The notes: generated from the sequence alone by a model not told the origin. Shown: positions 24,794 through 34,234, counted from the stretch's first letter. The stretch: DNA of 64,000 nt from Herpetosiphon geysericola (GCF_001306135.1 NZ_LGKP01000007.1:62001-126000), one strand, 5' to 3'. Program-made: numbers and translations.

Positions 24794-27700
24794 CTACTTA
24801 ATCACCAGCCAAGTAATCAACTCAAAATCGCTGGCCGAATGCACCTGTTGATTGCTTGTTGGCAACAAGCCGCCGCGATTGCGGGTAAGTTGTTGGGCCG
24901 AACGCTGTTTGGTTGCATCAATCGTGGCATTGATTGCAGCATCGAGTAAACGATTGTACAGCTGCATATCATCGCCATCGTTGGTTTCGCGATCAAAGAG
25001 CCGACACAAGAGCTCATGCGGTTGGGAAGCATCAGCACACAGAATTTGCATCAACTCCAAAATATGTTTAGGTTGGGTGAAGCGTAGCCGCACCTCGCCA
25101 TCGTTGCGAAGATAGACCAAATAATAGGGCTGGGTTGGGTTAATTTGGGAGCCACGGGCTTCTGGGGCAAGGCCATCACGTTGGCGCAAGCAAAAAATCA
25201 CGCCTGGCTGAATAATCTCATAGCGCGGATCGACTGGCACAACCGTATATAAACCAAGCGGCGCATCACGCAGCAAAGTACGATTTTGCTCCAAAAAGCG
25301 CAGCAAATCCATACGAAAATCATCGAGGCTGAAATCGGTAATTGCGACACTATCGCTCAAATCTTCGAGATCAAGCACCTCGGTTTGCAAGCGCAACAAC
25401 TGCTTATCGCGATATTTCAAATCGTTGCTGACCAAATCTTCGAGCGCATCGGGAGCCAGCAAATTATCTTCAAAGGTTGCCGAAATATCGACCAACGCCA
25501 TGCGCGCCTCAACCCGATTTTTCAAATTAATATATTTGTTAAGATCATGCGTTGGCCAAAAATTGACCAATTGCACCACGGGATTAATGCTGCCAATTCG
25601 ATCAATCCGCCCAAAGCGTTGAATAATCCGCACTGGATTCCAGTGAATATCATAGTTAATCAACAAATCGCAATCTTGAAGATTCTGGCCTTCCGAAATA
25701 CAATCGGTTGCAATCAACAGATCGATCTGCTGATCTTGAGGCATACTCGCAATCTGAGCCCGTTTTTTGGCAATTGGCGAAAAATTAGTCAAAATATGGT
25801 TGAATTCTGCTTGGCCAAAGGTCGTGCGATTCGCCCCATCACCAGTTACTAAGGCGCTATGCACGCCCAGCTGGCTAGCCCAATCGGCCAAACATTCATA
25901 TAAATAGCGAGCAGTATCGGCAAAGGCGGTAAAAATCAAGAGCTTGCGATTGGCAGTGCCAAGGTTGGTTATAGTTGGCTGGCTAATTTTTTGGGCAATT
26001 AATTGTTTGAGCACGCTCAATTTGGCATCGTGTTCAGGCGTAACCATACTGGCGCTCGAAAGCAATAAATCCAATTGTTGTTTATCGCGGCGCAAATCGT
26101 GCAGCCAGCGATCGACATCGAGGTGGGCCATACGATAGATAAATTTCTGGCCAACTTCGAGCGCTTCACGCAACTCCTCATCAAAGCCTTCGCCCGCAAA
26201 ATCACTGGCGCTCAATTCGCGCACCTCAAATTCGCTGCTAGTGCTACGTAACTGTTTAAAGCGTTCGATCCGCTGCTCAAGCAGCTCAATTTTGTTAATC
26301 GTGCGTTCCATCGTCAGGGCAAACGAATGCACCGAGCTTTCCAAACGCTTGAGAAAATTAACCTTCATCATGCCAATCAAAAAGCGTTCGCGCACCCCTT
26401 GCTTGAAATTGCGCACCTTGGTTTGCTCGTATTCGGCGGCAAATTCGGGCAATACATAGGCCGACGGGCTAAATAAGGCAAGTTGATAGTGGCTAATCTC
26501 ATCGTTCAAGCGATCATAGGATAAAAACCGTCCGCGCAAGTCGATCTCTGGGTAGAGCGCTTGGGGCTTGGCGCGCTCAGGGAAGCCACCCAATTCGGCC
26601 ATGGTATCAGCGTAGTAACGCTGAATATGTTTGCGCGAACGGGCAATTGTCAATTCATCGAGCAACACAAAAAACTCAGATCCCAATTGATCAAGCAAGC
26701 CTCTGGTTGAGCGCTCACCAGCCTGTTTTGCCCAATCGTTAAAGGTGCGTTGAGCAGTGGTCAAGGTTTGGCTCAGGCTTGCAATCCCCAAACTTTCACG
26801 AAAAGCAGCATCGTCGTTTTCAGTCAAAAAATACAACTGATTGCGCAAATCCTTAAGGTCGTTGTTGACTGGGGTGGCTGAAAGCAACAGCACCTTGGTT
26901 TTGACCCCGCTGCGAATCACCTCATCCATTAATCGTTCATAGCGCGTTTTACGAATAATGCTGCCATCGTCGGCGCGCTTTCCGCGCACATTATTGCGAA
27001 AATTATGCGATTCGTCGATCACCACCAGATCATAATTGCCCCAATTGAGCGTGCTCAAATCGATATCGCCGCTGCGGCCATGGTCGCGGCTAAGATCGGT
27101 ATGCGAAAGCACGGTATAGCTCAAGCGATCGCGTAAAAAGGGATTGAGCGGGCTATTGTTATGGGCTTGATAGACCGTCCAATTATCGCGCAATTTTTTG
27201 GGGCATAGCACGAGCACCCGATAATTCAACAGCTCAAAATAGCGAATAATTGCCAAGGCCTCAAACGTTTTGCCCAAGCCAACGCTATCGGCAATAATAC
27301 AGCCTTGGTGGCGCATAATTTTATTAATCGCGCCGCGCACCCCATCTTTTTGAAACGTAAATAACGTTTGCCAAATTGCGCTATCAGTAAATTGGCTTTG
27401 CTCAGCAAACAACTGCCGATCTTGGTAGTCATTCAAAAACTGTTCAAACAAATGGTACAGTGTTTTATAGTAAATAAATTGCGGGCTAGGATACTGATAA
27501 AGCTGTTTAAGGTACTCCAAGACCGCAGCTTTAACATCGTAGACCAAGCTTTGATCATCCCACAGCTCATCAAACCAGCGTTTGAGATCAGCCAAATCGC
27601 GTTTACTATCGACCTCAAGATTCAGCTCGATATTATTTTGAGTGCCAAGGCCCAAGCCACGCACCGTAAAATTGGAGCTACCCAAGATTGCCTGCGCCAA

Positions 27701-28093
27701 ATTCCCATGTTGCAGATGGTACATTTTGCCATGGAGAAAATTTGCCCGTTTGACTGAACGAATCTCAACTTTCTGGCTAATCCACTCGGCGCACTCCCGA
27801 GCAATCCGTTTTTGCTGCAAGCGATTGTGAATCGTCAAGCCAGCATCTTCAATATTAAAGGCTTTCTGGTCGGTTTTATCGGGGTCGAGTGAGCGAATAA
27901 AGCGTGGCTCGCCAAACAAAAAGCGCATCTGCTCTATCGAGCTTAATTGCTGGCGCAATTCATTAAACGCATAAATCGTAAAGTAAGCAGAAACCACCGC
28001 TAACTGTGCATTGGGCTGAATATGCTGGCGCAAAAAATCGCCAACCGAGCCACGCTGACGATTATCACGAATTCCCGATTGAAACTCTGACAT
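24794..28093 (-). CDS. PLD-nuclease / SNF2-type helicase, candidate defence protein
   Basis: A 1099-residue fusion. Residues about 1-200 are a phospholipase D-like nuclease domain with FLHGKMYHL (HxK) and GSSNFTVRG; one HKD-type half-site is evident. A superfamily 2 SNF2-like helicase follows: motif I SVGLGKTFEALAI (near 270), motif II VVIDESHNF (near 357), motif III LLLSATPVNN (near 402), and motif VI QRFGRIDRIGS (near 828). Such PLD helicases translocate along DNA and cut, and commonly accompany adenine methylases in restriction-like phage defence. GAGGGA precedes ATG 28093. It is first of three same-strand genes but 945 bp of MITE array separates it from the methylase, so co-transcription is doubtful. 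Confidence 0.82.
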   Translation of the reverse strand: MSEFQSGIRDNRQRGSVGDFLRQHIQPNAQLAVVSAYFTIYAFNELRQQLSSIEQMRFLFGEPRFIRSLDPDKTDQKAFNIEDAGLTIHNRLQQKRIARECAEWISQKVEIRSVKRANFLHGKMYHLQHGNLAQAILGSSNFTVRGLGLGTQNNIELNLEVDSKRDLADLKRWFDELWDDQSLVYDVKAAVLEYLKQLYQYPSPQFIYYKTLYHLFEQFLNDYQDRQLFAEQSQFTDSAIWQTLFTFQKDGVRGAINKIMRHQGCIIADSVGLGKTFEALAIIRYFELLNYRVLVLCPKKLRDNWTVYQAHNNSPLNPFLRDRLSYTVLSHTDLSRDHGRSGDIDLSTLNWGNYDLVVIDESHNFRNNVRGKRADDGSIIRKTRYERLMDEVIRSGVKTKVLLLSATPVNNDLKDLRNQLYFLTENDDAAFRESLGIASLSQTLTTAQRTFNDWAKQAGERSTRGLLDQLGSEFFVLLDELTIARSRKHIQRYYADTMAELGGFPERAKPQALYPEIDLRGRFLSYDRLNDEISHYQLALFSPSAYVLPEFAAEYEQTKVRNFKQGVRERFLIGMMKVNFLKRLESSVHSFALTMERTINKIELLEQRIERFKQLRSTSSEFEVRELSASDFAGEGFDEELREALEVGQKFIYRMAHLDVDRWLHDLRRDKQQLDLLLSSASMVTPEHDAKLSVLKQLIAQKISQPTITNLGTANRKLLIFTAFADTARYLYECLADWASQLGVHSALVTGDGANRTTFGQAEFNHILTNFSPIAKKRAQIASMPQDQQIDLLIATDCISEGQNLQDCDLLINYDIHWNPVRIIQRFGRIDRIGSINPVVQLVNFWPTHDLNKYINLKNRVEARMALVDISATFEDNLLAPDALEDLVSNDLKYRDKQLLRLQTEVLDLEDLSDSVAITDFSLDDFRMDLLRFLEQNRTLLRDAPLGLYTVVPVDPRYEIIQPGVIFCLRQRDGLAPEARGSQINPTQPYYLVYLRNDGEVRLRFTQPKHILELMQILCADASQPHELLCRLFDRETNDGDDMQLYNRLLDAAINATIDATKQRSAQQLTRNRGGLLPTSNQQVHSASDFELITWLVIK

Positions 28094-28503
28094 ACACGCT
28101 CCCTCATTGAGTAAACGACCACACCCCCGCGGCTCTTAACAGCTCCGAAGGTTTATTTTTCGCCACGAATTGCACAAAGAGCACGAAGAATATAGAGCAT
28201 AGAACATAGAGCATAGAGCTCACAAAGGTTTGTTTTTTCGCCACGAATTACACGAATTGCACGAATACGTATTGTTTGCCACAGATGCCACAGATTTTTG
28301 TGATGATGTTCCTCTGACAGCTCATCCTTCATCCCTCATCCTTCATACTTTCACAGCTCTGCGCCTCTGCGTTAAAATTCCGCTCCACGAAGCATACGAA
28401 AGCTTTTTTCGCCACAGATTGACACATATTTGGATGATTAAGGTCTCATAGCCTATAACCTGATCCCCAGCCCCCGACCCCTGATCCCTAAATGTATGTT
28501 CTG
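28094..28503. repeat. repeat-word intergenic region
   Basis: It holds CACGAATTG-type, AGAACATAGAGCATAG, TTCATCC, CTCTGCGCCTCTGCGTTAAA and GATCCCCAGCCCCC words in succession. No gene or RNA is recognised. Confidence 0.65.
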
Positions 28504-29544
28504 CTATAGGCCTAATTCGCGGCGCAAGTCGGCTTGCTGTTGCTCAAACTCAATCAGTAATTGTTGGCGTTGTTCGGCGGGCAAGAACGAGGCTTTGGCG
28601 CTTTGTAGCGCAACTTTGCAAATATCAGCAAGCGCAAAATCGAAGCGTTCGGCGGCCAGCAAATACTCGCCGGTTACGCTGGTATTGAACAAGACTGGAT
28701 CATCGGAGTTGAGGGTTATTGGCAAACCAGCATCGAGCATCTGGCGCAGGGGGTGTTGCTCAAACGAGGCAACCACGCCAGTGCGAATATTGCTGGTTGG
28801 GCAGACATCAAAGGTAATATCGCCGCGCCGAGCCAAAAATTCGGTCAATTCGCTATCTTCAAGCACCCGAAAGCCATGGCCAATCCGATCGACGCCGAGC
28901 ATTTCGACCGCGCCACGCACGCTATTGGCGCCTGCGACCTCGCCAGCATGGGCCATCACATGCAGCCCAACTGCTTTGGCCAAAGCAAAAACTTCGACAA
29001 ATGGCTCAGGCGGATAATTGGCCTCATCGCCGCCAATCGAAAAGGCAACAACGCCATACTTCATGCCAGCTTGGGCCAACTCGACCGCTCGCAGCGCTTG
29101 ATCAAGGCTAAACTGACGGCCAAAATCGAAGGCAGGCCGACAAAGAATGCCTGTCTCGCGCTCAGCACGGGCAAAACCAGCAGCAACACCACCAAGAATC
29201 TCATCGAAATCCATGTTGCGCTGCATGTGCTGAGCAGGCGAGAGCATTACTTCTGCATACCGCACCTGTTGCTGAGCCAAATCGATGGCCAACTCATAAG
29301 CAACCCGTTCAAAATCCTCACCGTGGATCAAACAGCGGGCACAGGTGCGATAAACATCTAAAAAGCCCAAGAAATGTTCATATTGAAACATGCGCTCAAC
29401 GCCCGCCAAATCGTTAGCAGGCAAGCTAATAGCATTTTTCGTCGCTAGCTCCAACAACGTTTTCGGGGTAATTGAGCCTTCGAGGTGAACGTGAAGCTCA
29501 CATTTGGGCATGCGTCGAATAAATTCAGCAAGCGGCGAGTGCAT
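28504..29544 (-). CDS. add: adenosine deaminase
   Basis: A 346-residue zinc hydrolase converting adenosine to inosine (purine salvage). The family landmarks are present: HVHLEGS near the N-terminus (zinc histidines), the substrate-binding HAGEVAG with the preceding metal histidine context, GHGFR, and SDDPVLF carrying the zinc aspartate. The length is that of bacterial Add. It starts 11 bp after the prfA stop, with AGGAG before ATG 29544, so it is expressed with prfA. An adenine deaminase or aminodeoxyfutalosine deaminase of the same superfamily cannot be fully excluded. Confidence 0.88.
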   Translation of the reverse strand: MHSPLAEFIRRMPKCELHVHLEGSITPKTLLELATKNAISLPANDLAGVERMFQYEHFLGFLDVYRTCARCLIHGEDFERVAYELAIDLAQQQVRYAEVMLSPAQHMQRNMDFDEILGGVAAGFARAERETGILCRPAFDFGRQFSLDQALRAVELAQAGMKYGVVAFSIGGDEANYPPEPFVEVFALAKAVGLHVMAHAGEVAGANSVRGAVEMLGVDRIGHGFRVLEDSELTEFLARRGDITFDVCPTSNIRTGVVASFEQHPLRQMLDAGLPITLNSDDPVLFNTSVTGEYLLAAERFDFALADICKVALQSAKASFLPAEQRQQLLIEFEQQQADLRRELGL

Positions 29545-29555
29545 GCAACAAACTC

Positions 29556-30653
29556 CTAGGCTCCCATACCCAGTGCCTTAAGCCGTTCGGCGTTGTCGTA
29601 AGTAACCAGTGCGTCGATCAACCGATCCAGCGCGCCATCAAGAACAACAGGCAGGTTAGAGATGTTTTGGCCAATTCGATGATCGGTAATTCGGTCTTGT
29701 GGGTAGTTGTAGGTGCGCATTTTTTCGGCCCGTTCGCCGCTACCAACTTGAGCCAAGCGTGATTCACCAAGCTCTTTTTGGCGTTTTTCTTGTTCACGGG
29801 CATACAAGCGGGCACGCAACACGTTCAAGGCACTTTCGCGATTTTTAATCTGCGAACGAGTATCTTGACAGACAACCACAATTTCATCTGGCGTGCCGCC
29901 TTTATAGACGATCCGCACTGCCGAGTCGGTGGTGTTGACTCCTTGGCCACCGTGACCACCTGAGCGATACACGTCGATACGGTAATCTTCTTGCTTGATT
30001 TCAACCGCAGTTTCTTCAACCTCTGGCAGTACCGCCACGGTAATTGTGCTGGTGTGAATGCGACCGCGAGCTTCGGTTGCAGGCACGCGCTGCACGCGAT
30101 GCACGCCGCCCTCGTATTTGAGGCGGCTCCATGCACCTTGGCCTTGCACTTCAAAAATAACTTCTTTGAAGCCGCCAATGCCATTTTCGCTCAACGACAT
30201 AAGTTCGGTTTTCCAGCCCCGAGTTTCAGCGTAGCGTTGGTACATGCGGTACACATCGGCACTAAACAAGGCTGCTTCATCGCCACCTTCGCCTTGGCGA
30301 ATTTCGATGATCACGTTCTTTTCGTCGTTAGGGTCGCGAGGCAACAACAAGACGCGAACTTCGGCGCCAATTGCTTCCATGCGCGCTGAAAGTTCCTCGA
30401 TGTCCATTTGGGCCATTTCGCGCAACTCAGGATCATTTTCCTCGCGCAGCATGGCTTTGGATTCTTCGAGCGCTTTTTCTGCCTGCAGAAACTCACGATA
30501 GCGGCCAACCAATTCGCCGAGTTCGGTTTGTTCGCGAGCCAAGGTGGTTAGGCGCACATGGTCGCTCAGTACATCTGGCTGCGTCATTTCATCATTGAGT
30601 TCGATATATCGCGCCTCGACACGAGCGAGACGAGCTAAAATTTCTGGTTCCAT
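29556..30653 (-). CDS. prfA: peptide chain release factor 1
   Basis: A 365-residue class 1 release factor that reads UAA and UAG. The catalytic GGQ is in YRSGGHGGQGVNTTDSAVR. The codon-recognition region contains RVPATEARGRIHTST, where the PAT (PxT) tripeptide marks RF1 rather than RF2. The usual neighbour prmC is absent; add follows instead. A TATAAT-like element lies upstream at 30695-30700. Confidence 0.96.
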   Translation of the reverse strand: MEPEILARLARVEARYIELNDEMTQPDVLSDHVRLTTLAREQTELGELVGRYREFLQAEKALEESKAMLREENDPELREMAQMDIEELSARMEAIGAEVRVLLLPRDPNDEKNVIIEIRQGEGGDEAALFSADVYRMYQRYAETRGWKTELMSLSENGIGGFKEVIFEVQGQGAWSRLKYEGGVHRVQRVPATEARGRIHTSTITVAVLPEVEETAVEIKQEDYRIDVYRSGGHGGQGVNTTDSAVRIVYKGGTPDEIVVVCQDTRSQIKNRESALNVLRARLYAREQEKRQKELGESRLAQVGSGERAEKMRTYNYPQDRITDHRIGQNISNLPVVLDGALDRLIDALVTYDNAERLKALGMGA

Positions 30654-30694
30654 AGTTGTATGGATATTCCTTATCTTGGTGGTGTATCTGCGTC

Positions 30695-30700
30695 ATTATA
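30695..30700 (-). promoter_or_regulatory. possible -10 element for prfA-add
   Basis: TATAAT on the minus strand about 42 bp upstream of the prfA start. Seventeen bases further upstream is GCTCTT, a poor -35 box, so the call is tentative. Confidence 0.35.
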
Positions 30701-30735
30701 GCATACTGCTTTTAATAAAGAGCATAGAACATAGA

Positions 30736-30960
30736 TGTACTGGTTCATCACGTTAACCACCATATTTCTTTTCCACCCTTCCGTCCCGCCAGCGGGAAAC
30801 GCAGGGGGCTTTAATCCCCCTGCACCCCCTCAAGGGTACTACGCGTCCACCACGCATCCATTGATGACCCTGCGGATGGGTGGTGTTCCGTCGCAACCAT
30901 CCCTTGGGATAGGGTTGCGATGCGGGAATGCTGCGGTTGCTAATGCGATGAACCAGTACA
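30736..30960. mobile_element. MITE-like element, copy D (intact, opposite orientation)
   Basis: A 225-bp element with termini TGTACTGGTTCATC and GATGAACCAGTACA, a perfect 14-bp inverted repeat. The hexamer CATAGA lies immediately outside each end, a possible target-site duplication, although the flanks are made of CATAGA-containing words and it could be chance. Inside are the GCAGGGGG/CCCCCTGC and CCCGCC/GGCGGG hairpins seen in copies A-C, here reverse-complemented. Confidence 0.8.
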
Positions 30961-31457
30961 CATAGAGCATAGAACATAGTAGCGATTGAGCCACGAAGGG
31001 CACAAAAAACACAAAGGATTGAAACCGCGAAGATCGCGAAATCACAAAGGCTACTTTTAGCCCCAGATTCCACAGAGTATGCTCCCATAGCCAAAAGCCC
31101 TCAACTCTCTGCGCCGCTGCGTTAAATTTTTCGCCACGAATGCTACGAATGATCATTTTTAGCCACAGATGTTGAGGATTAGGCTTCTGCCTTCTGCCTT
31201 CTGCCTTCTGCCTTTTGCCTTTCCTTCATCCCTCATAATTCATCCCTCATCCTTCTTCTTATGTTCTTTGCTCTTTACTCTCTGTTCTGACTTCTGAACT
31301 TTGCTTTCATCCTTCATCCTTTCGTATGTTCTTTGCTCTATGTTCTTAACTTCATCCCTCATAATTCATCCTTCATCCTTTTTCTATGGTAAGCTATGGC
31401 TTCTGAACGATAAACTTTTATCTATAGCCTATTGTCCATAGCCTATAGCCTACGATC
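30961..31457. repeat. heptamer-array intergenic region
   Basis: About 500 bp made almost entirely of short words. These include CTTCTGC repeated from 31184 to about 31218, CTTCATC/CTCATCC/TCATAAT blocks at 31224-31253 and 31304-31382, TTCTTTGCTCT words, and CATAGCCTATAGCC just before queA. No gene is seen. The array continues to within a few bases of the queA start codon. Confidence 0.8.
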
Positions 31458-32498
31458 ATGCTACCAATTGCCGATTTTGATTATCACTTACCACCAGAAC
31501 GGATCGCCCAAACCCCGGTTGAGCCACGCGACCATTCACGCTTGTTGGTGCTCGATCGCGCCACTGGCCAGCTTGAGCATCGCCATTTTTATGAGATTGG
31601 GCACTATTTGCGGCCTGGTGATCTGTTGGTTGCCAACGATAGCCGAGTCTTGCCAGCCCGTTTGTATGGCCAAAAAGCCAGCGGCGGCAAAACCGAACTC
31701 TTGCTGCTCAAACAACGAGATGCCCAACGCTGGGAAGCGCTAATCAAAGGCAAAGTTGCAATTGGCACACGCTTGATCATCACTGGCCATAGTGGCGCAC
31801 AGGCCGAAGCAACGGTCGAAGAATTACTCGAAAGTGGCAGCCGAATTGTCTGCTTTAATCAGCCAATTAATCAGCGTTTGCCAGAGCTTGGCTCAATGCC
31901 AACCCCGCCCTATATCACGGCTCCGCTGACTGATCCAGAGCGCTATCAAACGGTGTATAGCGCTCAAGCAGGCTCGGCGGCAGCCCCAACCGCTGGCTTA
32001 CACTGGACACCAGCGCTAATCGAGCAGGTTAAAGCTCAAGGTGTTGGCTGGGCGAGCGTTACCCTGCACGTTGGCTTAGATACGTTTCGGCCTGTGCAAA
32101 CCGAAAATGCGCTCGATCATCAAATTCATAGCGAATGGTATGAGCTTTCTGCAGAAACCGCCCAAGCAATCAATGCAACCCGCGCTGCAGGCGGACGAAT
32201 TATCACGGTTGGCACAACCAGCACGCGGGTGGTCGAAACCGTAGCGCAAGCCCAAGGGATACATTTGGATGCTGGCGAAATTCAGCCAGCTTCGGGCTGG
32301 AGCGATATTTACATCTACCCGCCATATGAGTATCGGGTGGTAAATAGTTTAATTACCAATTTTCACCTGCCCAAATCAACCTTATTGCTCTTGGTGAGTG
32401 CCTTGGCCAGCCGCGAACAGATTATGCACGCCTATGCAGAGGCGGTTGAACACGAATATCGCTTCTTCTCGTTTGGCGATGCCATGTTAATTCTCTAA
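31458..32498 (+). CDS. queA: tRNA ribosyltransferase-isomerase QueA
   Basis: A 346-residue S-adenosylmethionine:tRNA ribosyltransferase-isomerase, which converts preQ1 in tRNA to epoxyqueuosine. Family text includes FDYHLPPERIAQTP, NDSRVLPARL, GSAAAPTAGLHWT, LHVGLDTF and the C-terminal NFHLPKSTLLLLVSALA. Full length. No Shine-Dalgarno sequence is visible before ATG 31458 because the CATAGCC heptamer array abuts it, so translation may be leaderless-like or weak. No other queuosine genes are in the window. Confidence 0.95.
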   Translation: MLPIADFDYHLPPERIAQTPVEPRDHSRLLVLDRATGQLEHRHFYEIGHYLRPGDLLVANDSRVLPARLYGQKASGGKTELLLLKQRDAQRWEALIKGKVAIGTRLIITGHSGAQAEATVEELLESGSRIVCFNQPINQRLPELGSMPTPPYITAPLTDPERYQTVYSAQAGSAAAPTAGLHWTPALIEQVKAQGVGWASVTLHVGLDTFRPVQTENALDHQIHSEWYELSAETAQAINATRAAGGRIITVGTTSTRVVETVAQAQGIHLDAGEIQPASGWSDIYIYPPYEYRVVNSLITNFHLPKSTLLLLVSALASREQIMHAYAEAVEHEYRFFSFGDAMLIL

Positions 32499-32503
32499 CC
32501 GTT

Positions 32504-32562
32504 GATCCACGAAGAGCACGAAACTACACGAACGTTTGCTTGCTTCGTGCTCTTCGTGGATC
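32504..32562. terminator. 19-bp perfect palindrome between convergent queA and zinc-ribbon gene
   Basis: GATCCACGAAGAGCACGAA (32504-32522) and its exact reverse complement (32544-32562) surround a 21-base loop, between two convergent stop codons. The arms are built from the GAAGAGCAC repeat word. It can act as a transcription barrier for both strands, though T-runs are modest. Confidence 0.55.
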
Positions 32563-32566
32563 GAAA

Positions 32567-32815
32567 TTAACTGTTTTTCTGTGCTTGATATGCTTCCCAC
32601 AGCGCTTGTGGATCTTCCGCATGCAGCATAATATGGCCGCAATTGCCACAAACTGCACATTTCACCCATGTATCAACTGGTTTTTTCAGCAATAAGGCTT
32701 CAGGTTTGCTGTAAACTGTCACCATCAGTCGTTTAAGATCACTTTCTAGCTCATGGATCATCGCATTCGGAATAATCTTGTTTGATTGGCAAATTGGGCA
32801 GTGTGCTATGTGCAT
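32567..32815 (-). CDS. small zinc-ribbon-like protein
   Basis: An 82-residue protein with CPIC at residues 6-9 and CAVC at 53-56 (another Cys at 59), the spacing expected of a treble-clef or zinc-ribbon fold. The linker is helical. I do not recognise a named family. AAGGA lies about 9 bases before ATG 32815. It may bind nucleic acid or a protein partner; nothing nearby tells which. Confidence 0.6.
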   Translation of the reverse strand: MHIAHCPICQSNKIIPNAMIHELESDLKRLMVTVYSKPEALLLKKPVDTWVKCAVCGNCGHIMLHAEDPQALWEAYQAQKNS

Positions 32816-32860
32816 CCTCTCGATCCTTTCTTACAACCCAACAACCATAATTAATCTGAT

Positions 32861-33832
32861 TTAGCGATTGAAAACTGGCTGCATCAGATCAATTTCTGGC
32901 ATTGTCAGCGGCACGCTGATTTGCAGCGTATTCAGATCTAGGATACGTAGCGCAGTATGAAAAGTTTGCTCATCATAGGTTGTGAAGGCAATCCGCTGAT
33001 CAAGCCATTGGGGATCGAAGGCATTGGCTTGGAGTAACTTGGCTTCACTGCCATCACGCTTGATCGTATAAATCATGTTGCCAGCAATATCGCCACCGAC
33101 AATTGCGCTCTCAAAAAACACATACGCCAGTTGCTGGCTATCTGGCGACCAACTTGGATTTTGGGCGCGGCCCCGGGCTTTGGTCAATTGTTGCAAGGCT
33201 TGGCCATCAGGCTGAATCACATATAATTCGCGGCCTGATGATTCCTCGCCGCTAAAGCCTCGCGCTGAGCTAAAGGCAATCACACTGCCATCAGGCGCCC
33301 AACTTGGCATCCCATCTTGGGCTGGATCGTTGGTGAGTTGCAACAAATTACTGCCATCGCGATTGACCAGATAAATCTCATCGTTGCCTGAACGATTGGA
33401 TTGAAAGACCAACTGCTGGCCATCAGGCGACCAACTTGGGCTTTGATCGTCGCCCGCTTCGCTGGTTACTTGCACTAAATTAGTGCCATCAACGGAACTA
33501 ATATAAATGTTAAAGCCATCGCTATCTTGCACTGCAAAAGCCAATTCATTGCCAGCAGGCGAGAACGCTGGGTCCATTGCCCGTGGAAAATCTGGATTAA
33601 GCGCTTTGGGTTCGCTGCCATCAAGCGCTGACAGCATCAGCGTCATTTGATTTGGCTGATTGGCCACAAATACCAAACGTGGCCCAACCTCGCCGATTGT
33701 CGGCGTCGCGGCAGCGGCAAGGGTGGCGGTTGGCTGGTTGGTTGGAGCAGTGGTTGGCTCGGCGGTTGTATTCGCACAACCAGTCAAACTGGCAATTAAC
33801 CCAATTAATGCTAAGCTACGAATACGTGACAT
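32861..33832 (-). CDS. TolB-like beta-propeller lipoprotein
   Basis: A 323-residue secreted lipoprotein. The signal peptide SRIRSLALIGLIASLTGC ends in a lipobox with Cys19. A Thr/Pro/Ala linker follows, then several PD40/TolB repeats recognisable by PSWSPDGQQLVF, PSWAPDGSVIAF and PSWSPDSQQLAY. Such propellers scaffold proteins or glycans at the cell surface. The frame extends to 33907, but AGGGA before ATG 33832 and the perfect signal peptide decide the start. It is divergent from the OsmC gene with 45 bp between. Confidence 0.85.
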   Translation of the reverse strand: MSRIRSLALIGLIASLTGCANTTAEPTTAPTNQPTATLAAAATPTIGEVGPRLVFVANQPNQMTLMLSALDGSEPKALNPDFPRAMDPAFSPAGNELAFAVQDSDGFNIYISSVDGTNLVQVTSEAGDDQSPSWSPDGQQLVFQSNRSGNDEIYLVNRDGSNLLQLTNDPAQDGMPSWAPDGSVIAFSSARGFSGEESSGRELYVIQPDGQALQQLTKARGRAQNPSWSPDSQQLAYVFFESAIVGGDIAGNMIYTIKRDGSEAKLLQANAFDPQWLDQRIAFTTYDEQTFHTALRILDLNTLQISVPLTMPEIDLMQPVFNR

Positions 33833-33877
33833 ACATCCCTCATACACAGCTGAATCCATTTTGATCAAAGGTACGTT

Positions 33878-34234
33878 ATGCGCATTTTTGTTACACAAGC
33901 CAATCAACTCGATTTAATCTTCGATGCTCAAGCATTTGGCTATCCCGCCGATTTAAACCCAGTGCAATTGCAGGCTGCGGCATTGGTTGGCTGCACTGCC
34001 GCCGTAATGGAGCGCTATGCAGAAACCGCCGAGCTTGATTTGACTAGCACGCGCTTGAGTATTCGTTGGAGTTTTGGCAGCGAGCCACGCCGGATCGATC
34101 ACTATGCAATTGAGGTTAGTCTGCCAACAGCATTAACCGAAGCACGCCAGGCAGCGGTGTTGCGAGCGGCCCAGCATTGCACAGTCCACGCCACGTTGGA
34201 GCATCCGCCACTCATCGAGATTCGCCAAGTTTAA
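33878..34234 (+). CDS. OsmC-family protein
   Basis: A 118-residue protein resembling OsmC/Ohr-fold thiol-peroxidase relatives. AAALVGCTAAVMERYA places a cysteine at the start of the central helix, and LRAAQHCTVHATLEHP supplies the second conserved cysteine with its HC-type context. The family reduces organic peroxides through these two cysteines. It is slightly short for OsmC. AAAGG precedes ATG 33878. Confidence 0.75.
   Translation: MRIFVTQANQLDLIFDAQAFGYPADLNPVQLQAAALVGCTAAVMERYAETAELDLTSTRLSIRWSFGSEPRRIDHYAIEVSLPTALTEARQAAVLRAAQHCTVHATLEHPPLIEIRQV

Noticed and set aside
24642..24851. 69-aa plus-strand open frame, and similar frames at 24092 and 30735
   Set aside because: They are inside MITE copies and share the same hairpin-derived peptide; no start signal.
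20003..28093. Assignment of the methylase/helicase pair to BREX or DISARM
   Set aside because: Hallmark partners (PglZ, BrxC, DrmA/DrmB with DUF1998) are absent.
30654..31457. tRNA or other structured RNA gene in the long gap before queA
   Set aside because: No cloverleaf or conserved RNA motif was found; the gap is a MITE plus heptamer words.
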